Assembly: GCA_024641285.1 (NCBI GenBank)
Contig: JAHEDH010000019.1
Span: forward strand, 1 to 36,064
DNA: 36,064 bases
Direction of reading: 5' to 3'
Origin: a bacterium
GTDB taxonomy: Bacteria > Actinomycetota > Acidimicrobiia > Spongiisociales > ZC4RG35
Part shown: piece by piece, positions 32,323 to 36,064 of the stretch
Layout of the letters: each line of letters starts with the position of its first letter
Numbering within the stretch: position 1 is the first letter of the stretch
Made by a program: the position numbers and the translations under genes
The notes under the pieces: generated by a model
Told to the model about the DNA's origin: nothing
What the model saw: the letters and a program-made list of their open reading frames with translations, nothing else
Databases searched by the model: none

Positions 32323-33087
32323 ATGCGGGTGCTCGTTTGCGTCAAGCGAGTCCCGGCGCCCGGCGCCCGGATCGTGCTGACCGCCGATGCCCAGGAGATC
32401 GACACCAAGAACCTCGGATTCGCCACGTCGCCACACGAGGAATGCGCCGTCGAGGCCGCCGTCCAGTTGGTTGCCGACCACGGAGGCTCCTCGACCGTCG
32501 TCACGATGGGGCCTCACGAATCCGAGGAGCAGCTTCGCTATGCCGTCTCCGTCGGGGTCGATGCCGCTGTGCTGGTTCCCACCGACGGATCCGACCTGGA
32601 TCCCCAGGCGACCGCCCGTGGCCTCGTCTCGGCGATCACGACTCTGGAAGACCGTGATGGGCGGTTCGATGTGATCCTGTTCGGCAACGAATCGGCCGAT
32701 TCCGGTGGGTACCAGGTCGGCGTCAGGGTCGCCCGGTCGCTGGAACGGCCGATCGTCAGCGGCATCAAGGACATCGAGGTCGTCGGGGACCAGATCGTCG
32801 CCAAGCGTGCGATCCCCAGTGGCTTCGAGGTTTATCGCCTCGACCTTCCCGCGGTCCTGGCAGTGCGGGAGGGTCTCAACCTCCCTCGCTACCCGACGCT
32901 CCCAGGAAGGCTCAAATCGAGAAAGGCCGAGGTCGACTCGATCGAAGCCAATCCCGACGCAGGCGGCCAGCGCATGGTCAGGTTCGAATCGCCGCCCGAG
33001 CAGGAGAGCAGGACCGTCCTGCTCGGTGAGGGTGTCGCTGCGGTGCCGGCGATCGTGGAGGTCCTCGAGGGTCTGGGGATCCGATGA
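32323..33087 (+). CDS. etfB: Electron transfer flavoprotein beta subunit
   Basis: This is a 254-residue ETF beta subunit: VLVCVKRVPAPGA at the start, the AMP/FAD-region FGNESADSGGYQVGVRVA, and the ETF-beta signature around VYRLDLPAVLAVREGLNLPR. With EtfA it accepts electrons from the upstream dehydrogenase, three bases away on the same strand. The ETF:quinone oxidoreductase that would pass electrons to the respiratory chain is not in the window. It overlaps etfA by four bases. Confidence 0.92.
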   Translation: MRVLVCVKRVPAPGARIVLTADAQEIDTKNLGFATSPHEECAVEAAVQLVADHGGSSTVVTMGPHESEEQLRYAVSVGVDAAVLVPTDGSDLDPQATARGLVSAITTLEDRDGRFDVILFGNESADSGGYQVGVRVARSLERPIVSGIKDIEVVGDQIVAKRAIPSGFEVYRLDLPAVLAVREGLNLPRYPTLPGRLKSRKAEVDSIEANPDAGGQRMVRFESPPEQESRTVLLGEGVAAVPAIVEVLEGLGIR

Positions 33088-34034
33088 CGGCGACACTCGT
33101 CCTCCTCGACCACGACCGCGGTCTCCTCTCTGAGACCGCTCTTCAGGCCGTCGCCTTCGCCCGGTCGCTCGGGCAGGGCGTCGACGCGGTTCTGATCGGT
33201 GGCGACGCCGAGCCGATCGCTGCAACTCTGGGACCGTATGGCGTGGATCGGGTCCACCTGATCGTGCACGAGCACCTGTCCGACTTCGCACCCGAGGCCT
33301 GGGGAGACGCCCTGGCACAGCTCGTTGCGATTTCCGGTGCCAAGGTGGCCGTCACGACCGGCACCGACCGCGGCAACGAGGTGCTCGCCCATCTCGGGGC
33401 GATCCTCGACCAGCCGATGGTCGCGAACGTCACGACCGCCGAGCCCGGCGAACCCTGGCGTCTCAGCCGGATCAGGTGGGGAGGCAGCCTCTTCGAGCAT
33501 GTCGAGCTAGAAGCGCCCTTCCGGCTCATGACGGTCGCTCCGCACTCGTGGGAGTCCCCGCAGCAGGCCGAATCGACAGAGCCGGTGATCGAGCGATTCG
33601 AACCGACGCTCGACGAGACGGCGTCGCGGACGCGGGTCGTCGATCGCGTCACGCTCAACGCCGGCGTCACGCTGGCCACCGCTCCGGTGGTCGTCAGCGG
33701 CGGCAGGGGAGTGGGCTCCGCAGACGGATTCGCACCGCTCGAAGAGCTCGCGGCGATGTTGGGCGGAGTCGTCGGCTGTTCCCGCGTCGTCACCAACAAC
33801 GGATGGCGGCCGCACACCGACCAGGTCGGGCAGACCGGCACCAGGATCGCTCCTGACCTGTACATCGCCTGCGGCATCTCCGGGGCGATCCAGCACTGGG
33901 TGGGGGCGATGGCGTCGAAGAAGATCCTGGCGATCAACACCGACCCCGAGGCCAACATGATGTCGAAGGCAGACTACGCCGTGGTCGGCGACCTCCACGA
34001 GGTCGTCCCCGCCCTGATCGAAGCCCTCAGGTGA
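33084..34034 (+). CDS. etfA: Electron transfer flavoprotein alpha subunit
   Basis: This is a 316-residue ETF alpha subunit. The N-terminal half is the variable domain. The FAD-binding C-terminal half shows VVSGGRGVGSADGF, GCSRVVTNNGW, QVGQTGTRIAPDLYIACGIS, GAIQHWVGAM and NTDPEANMMSKADYAVVGD. It forms the heterodimer with EtfB. The two genes overlap by ATGA. A dyad follows its stop codon. Confidence 0.93.
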   Translation: MTATLVLLDHDRGLLSETALQAVAFARSLGQGVDAVLIGGDAEPIAATLGPYGVDRVHLIVHEHLSDFAPEAWGDALAQLVAISGAKVAVTTGTDRGNEVLAHLGAILDQPMVANVTTAEPGEPWRLSRIRWGGSLFEHVELEAPFRLMTVAPHSWESPQQAESTEPVIERFEPTLDETASRTRVVDRVTLNAGVTLATAPVVVSGGRGVGSADGFAPLEELAAMLGGVVGCSRVVTNNGWRPHTDQVGQTGTRIAPDLYIACGISGAIQHWVGAMASKKILAINTDPEANMMSKADYAVVGDLHEVVPALIEALR

Positions 34035-34044
34035 ATTCGTTCTC

Positions 34045-34081
34045 GGGTCGGTTGATCCCGCTGTGAGTGGTCAACCGACCC
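34045..34081. terminator. Hairpin downstream of etfA
   Basis: GGGTCGGTTGA (34045-34055) and TCAACCGACCC (34071-34081) pair perfectly over 11 bp with a 15-base loop, starting ten bases after the etfA stop. There is no T-run, which is common for terminators in high-GC actinobacteria. It marks a likely end of the rightward operon. Confidence 0.55.
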
Positions 34082-34091
34082 AGGAACGGGA

Positions 34092-34104
34092 TAGCTTGGG
34101 TTCA
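34092..34104 (+). promoter_or_regulatory. Putative -10 element of a leaderless gene
   Basis: TAGCTT at 34092-34097 is followed by six bases and ATG 34104, the same hexamer and spacing as before the AlkD-like gene. No Shine-Dalgarno sequence is present. Confidence 0.45.
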
Positions 34105-34607
34105 TGACCGACTCGACACTCATTGCGATCAAGTTCGACGAACCCCTCTACGCCCAGGAGATGCTGCTCGCCTTCGCCCGTCTCGTGAAGCGGGACTCTG
34201 TCGGAATGGAGGACGCGGCCATCGTCACCAAGGACGAAGACGGCAAGATCCGTCTCCGCCAGACCCGAGACGTGATGCCCGGCCAGGGCGCCGCCTCTGG
34301 TGGATGGGTGGGCGCGCTGGTCGGGATCATCGGCGGGCCCGTCGGCATGATCGCCGGGGGAGCGCTCGGCGCCGCCGCCGGCGGCCTGTTTGCCAAGCTG
34401 CGAGACGTCGGCATCGACGACGATCAGATGCGCGAGATGGGCGAACAGCTCGGGAAGGGCGAGGCCGCGCTGTTCGTCCTGATGGATTCATACGATGTCA
34501 CCGCCGTGGTGCTCGAGCTGCGAAGGTTTCCGGGAGTGCTCTTCCACTCGAACGCCGACGAGGCGATCGAGCAACGGTTCCGTGAGGAGTTGGGCGCTGC
34601 CGTGTGA
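34104..34607 (+). CDS. DUF1269-family membrane protein
   Basis: The 167-residue protein has a soluble N-terminus (about 1-60), a central Gly/Ala-rich hydrophobic hairpin (about 68-98; GALVGIIGGPVGMIAGGALGA) and a soluble C-terminus including FPGVLFHSNADE. This is the layout of DUF1269, small bacterial proteins with a glycine-zipper-like membrane segment whose function is unknown. It is separated from the demethylation operon by a hairpin and has its own probable promoter, so it is likely unrelated to that pathway. Confidence 0.82.
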   Translation: MTDSTLIAIKFDEPLYAQEMLLAFARLVKRDSVGMEDAAIVTKDEDGKIRLRQTRDVMPGQGAASGGWVGALVGIIGGPVGMIAGGALGAAAGGLFAKLRDVGIDDDQMREMGEQLGKGEAALFVLMDSYDVTAVVLELRRFPGVLFHSNADEAIEQRFREELGAAV

Positions 34608-34613
34608 TGCTTG

Positions 34614-34633
34614 GTTCCCCGCCTTCGGGGAAC
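34614..34633. terminator. Bidirectional hairpin between convergent genes
   Basis: GTTCCCCG (34614-34621) and CGGGGAAC (34626-34633) pair perfectly around CCTT. The dyad fills the gap between the DUF1269 stop and the stop of the opposing MFS gene at 34635. Confidence 0.65.
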
Positions 34634-34634
34634 G

Positions 34635-35891
34635 TCAGCTGTCGCTCTCCCGGAGCAGGCGATGGGCCGGCGCAGTTGCCCGTGATGGGATCGGCAGGAA
34701 ATGCCGCTTACGGGTGATCTCGATGTTGCGATTCGCGACCAACCGGTAGCCGGCGAAGAGCCCCAGACTGCCGTGCACGATTGCGAGCACGATCCAGAAC
34801 CCGGTCGCCCCGAGCACACCGAGTGAAGCGGTCGCCACGATCGGTCCCGAGATCGCGCCGAACCCGTTCACCATGATCATCGCCGCACTGGCGGCCACGA
34901 GCTTGTCGTCGGGGACCACATCGTTCACGTGACTGATGGATACCGAATACATCGGATATGTCATCCCGCCGAAGACCAGGGCGACCAGCAGGAACGGTCC
35001 GCCCAGAGGGTTCAACTCGGCGGCGATGACCGCAGCGATGGCTGCAATCGTCGTCACGCCGAGGATCACACGCCGGCGCGAGATCCGATCGGACAGCGCC
35101 CCGAGTGGCCACTGGAAGATCAGCTGGCCGATCAGCGTCACCGCGATGAATGTGCCGACCCGGGTGGCTGTCATCCCGGCCTCGAGCCCGTAGACCGGAC
35201 CACCCGACAGGAGTGCGCCATTCGACATTCCAGTCACCGCAGCGGCGGTCATCCCCAACGGTGCTGCGCGGAAGAGCTCGCGGATCGGCACGCCGGACGG
35301 CTCCTCGAATGCCGGGGCCCGGGTCGGCGTGAGCGAGATGGGAACCACCGCCAGTGACACCAGCACCGACGCCACGATGAACAGTTTGAAGCCGCCAGGA
35401 TCGTCGAACCGCAACAAGCCCTGGCTGCCGGCCATGGCCAGCGAGAACGTCAGCATGTAGACCGAGAGCAGCTTGCCTCGGTTGGCGTTCGACGACGCCC
35501 CGTTCAGCCAGCTCTCGGCGACGATGTAGAGGCCGGCCAGACAGAAGCCGGTCACGATACGGAAGAGCCCCCAGGCGAGCGGATTGATGACGATCAGGTG
35601 GGCGAGGGTGGCGGTGGAGGCGAGTGATGCCAGCCCCGCATAGACCCGGACGTGGCCCACCTGCCACATCAGCTTCGGGGCGAGGCTCGATCCGAGCAGG
35701 AAACCCACGAAGTACCCCGACATCACGAATCCGGTCACCGCTGCAGGAAAACCCTCCAACGTCGCCCGCACCCCGATGAGCGTCCCCTGGAGGCCGTTGC
35801 CGAGCATGATGAGCGCCATCGCCAGGAAGAGGGGCCAGGCGTGAAAGACGGCCTGGGTGGTAGATCCTTCTCGGACCCGAGCGATGCGCAT
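34635..35891 (-). CDS. MFS transporter (YcaD/YfkF-like)
   Basis: The 418-residue protein has about twelve hydrophobic segments and the major facilitator layout: GTLIGVRATLEGFPAAVTGFVMSGYF in the first half, then GLYIVAESWLNGASS, the loop DRISRRRVILG and GGMTYPMYSVSISHVND. These match uncharacterised YcaD/YfkF-type transporters. ATG 35891 starts just before the first membrane helix; the frame extends to 35990 but that part looks non-coding. The substrate is unknown. It is not an obvious betaine carrier of the BCCT or ABC type, so a place in the demethylation pathway is not supported. Confidence 0.85.
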   Translation of the reverse strand: MRIARVREGSTTQAVFHAWPLFLAMALIMLGNGLQGTLIGVRATLEGFPAAVTGFVMSGYFVGFLLGSSLAPKLMWQVGHVRVYAGLASLASTATLAHLIVINPLAWGLFRIVTGFCLAGLYIVAESWLNGASSNANRGKLLSVYMLTFSLAMAGSQGLLRFDDPGGFKLFIVASVLVSLAVVPISLTPTRAPAFEEPSGVPIRELFRAAPLGMTAAAVTGMSNGALLSGGPVYGLEAGMTATRVGTFIAVTLIGQLIFQWPLGALSDRISRRRVILGVTTIAAIAAVIAAELNPLGGPFLLVALVFGGMTYPMYSVSISHVNDVVPDDKLVAASAAMIMVNGFGAISGPIVATASLGVLGATGFWIVLAIVHGSLGLFAGYRLVANRNIEITRKRHFLPIPSRATAPAHRLLRESDS

Positions 35892-35916
35892 GGCCGCCAG
35901 AACAGTAACAGTGACA

Positions 35917-35939
35917 TCGAGGGGGACGATCCCCCTCGA
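35917..35939. repeat. Perfect 9-bp inverted repeat upstream of the MFS gene
   Basis: TCGAGGGGG (35917-35925) and CCCCCTCGA (35931-35939) pair around ACGAT, about 26 bases upstream of the MFS ATG. It could be a terminator for the gene entering from the right, an operator, or a dispersed extragenic palindrome. Apart from this, 35892-36030 shows no clear gene. Confidence 0.5.
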
Positions 35940-36030
35940 ACCCCCTGATGGCACCCCGTCTTGGCGTGTCCTGCGGCCCGCAGCCAGCAACCCGGGTCTT
36001 GCGAGACGTGGAGACGTGAAACGGTCGGAG

Positions 36031-36064
36031 TCAGCCGCCCACGATCAGTGTGAGCTCGTGTTTG
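36031..36064 (-). CDS. Possible C-terminal end of a gene entering from the right
   Basis: The minus strand reads KHELTLIVGG and then a TGA at 36033-36031. The composition is protein-like, but only ten codons are visible and no family can be assigned. It could equally be non-coding. Confidence 0.25.
   Translation of the reverse strand, partial: KHELTLIVGG

Noticed and set aside
30679-33318. Open frame of 879 codons on the minus strand, antisense to the dehydrogenase and etfB
   Set aside because: It is rich in Arg, Asp, Gly and Val with no domain resemblance, and lies opposite two clear genes. Long antisense frames are expected at this GC content and codon bias.
34635-35891. Betaine uptake transporter for the demethylation cluster
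   Set aside because: It is an MFS protein of YcaD/YfkF type, separated from the cluster by two hairpins and an unrelated gene on the other strand. It lacks BCCT features.

Overview
The window is high-GC, densely packed bacterial chromosome. The content points to an actinobacterium: a MshB/Mca-like PIG-L hydrolase, a KorAB pair of mycobacterial type, Thr-rich surface lipoproteins, GTG starts and apparently leaderless genes. Class Acidimicrobiia is my best guess, but that is inference; no rRNA or other marker gene is present. I see no tRNA, insertion sequence, phage gene or CRISPR array.

Positions 1-9.5 kb hold mostly + strand housekeeping and envelope genes: a PIG-L hydrolase cut by the window edge, a SAM methyltransferase, an ABC-F ATPase, a CapA-type lipoprotein, a DUF3160 lipoprotein, an AlkD-like DNA glycosylase and a SixA-like phosphatase. 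A minus-strand pair lies inside this stretch: a disrupted DUF402 gene coupled to a Yip1-like membrane protein. From 9.6 to 15.9 kb the minus strand carries two runs. One is korA-korB plus a small zinc-finger protein (2-oxoacid:ferredoxin oxidoreductase). The other is an ACT-domain protein, a DUF3048 lipoprotein and an amidase. From 16.2 to 19.5 kb the + strand carries the circularly permuted ATP-grasp / alpha-E / transglutaminase triad. It is followed by a striking intergenic region of 7-bp tandem repeats.

The most interesting part is 21.8-34.0 kb, a divergent cluster for demethylating a quaternary amine, most likely glycine betaine. Reading leftward from about 29.5 kb, seven tightly coupled genes encode a corrinoid protein (MttC type), a DUF1638 protein, a small 'virulence factor'-family protein, a methyltetrahydrofolate:corrinoid methyltransferase, a corrinoid-reactivating Fe-S ATPase (RACo type), an MttB-family methyltransferase without pyrrolysine, and a MetF-like reductase. 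An IclR regulator follows. Reading rightward from 29.8 kb are a dimethylglycine/sarcosine dehydrogenase with a GcvT half and both ETF subunits. Together these could take betaine to dimethylglycine and on to sarcosine. One methyl would pass through cobalamin to tetrahydrofolate and then to methylene-THF. The next would be removed oxidatively, with electrons passing to ETF.

Three near-identical partial palindromes of the IclR operator type lie upstream of iclR (22582-22600) and twice in the divergent control region (29534-29552 and 29713-29731). They suggest a local regulon. The same control region holds a perfect 11-bp-stem hairpin, a 12-bp direct repeat and a second palindrome. At the right end are a DUF1269 membrane protein, an MFS transporter, and possibly the last codons of another minus-strand gene.
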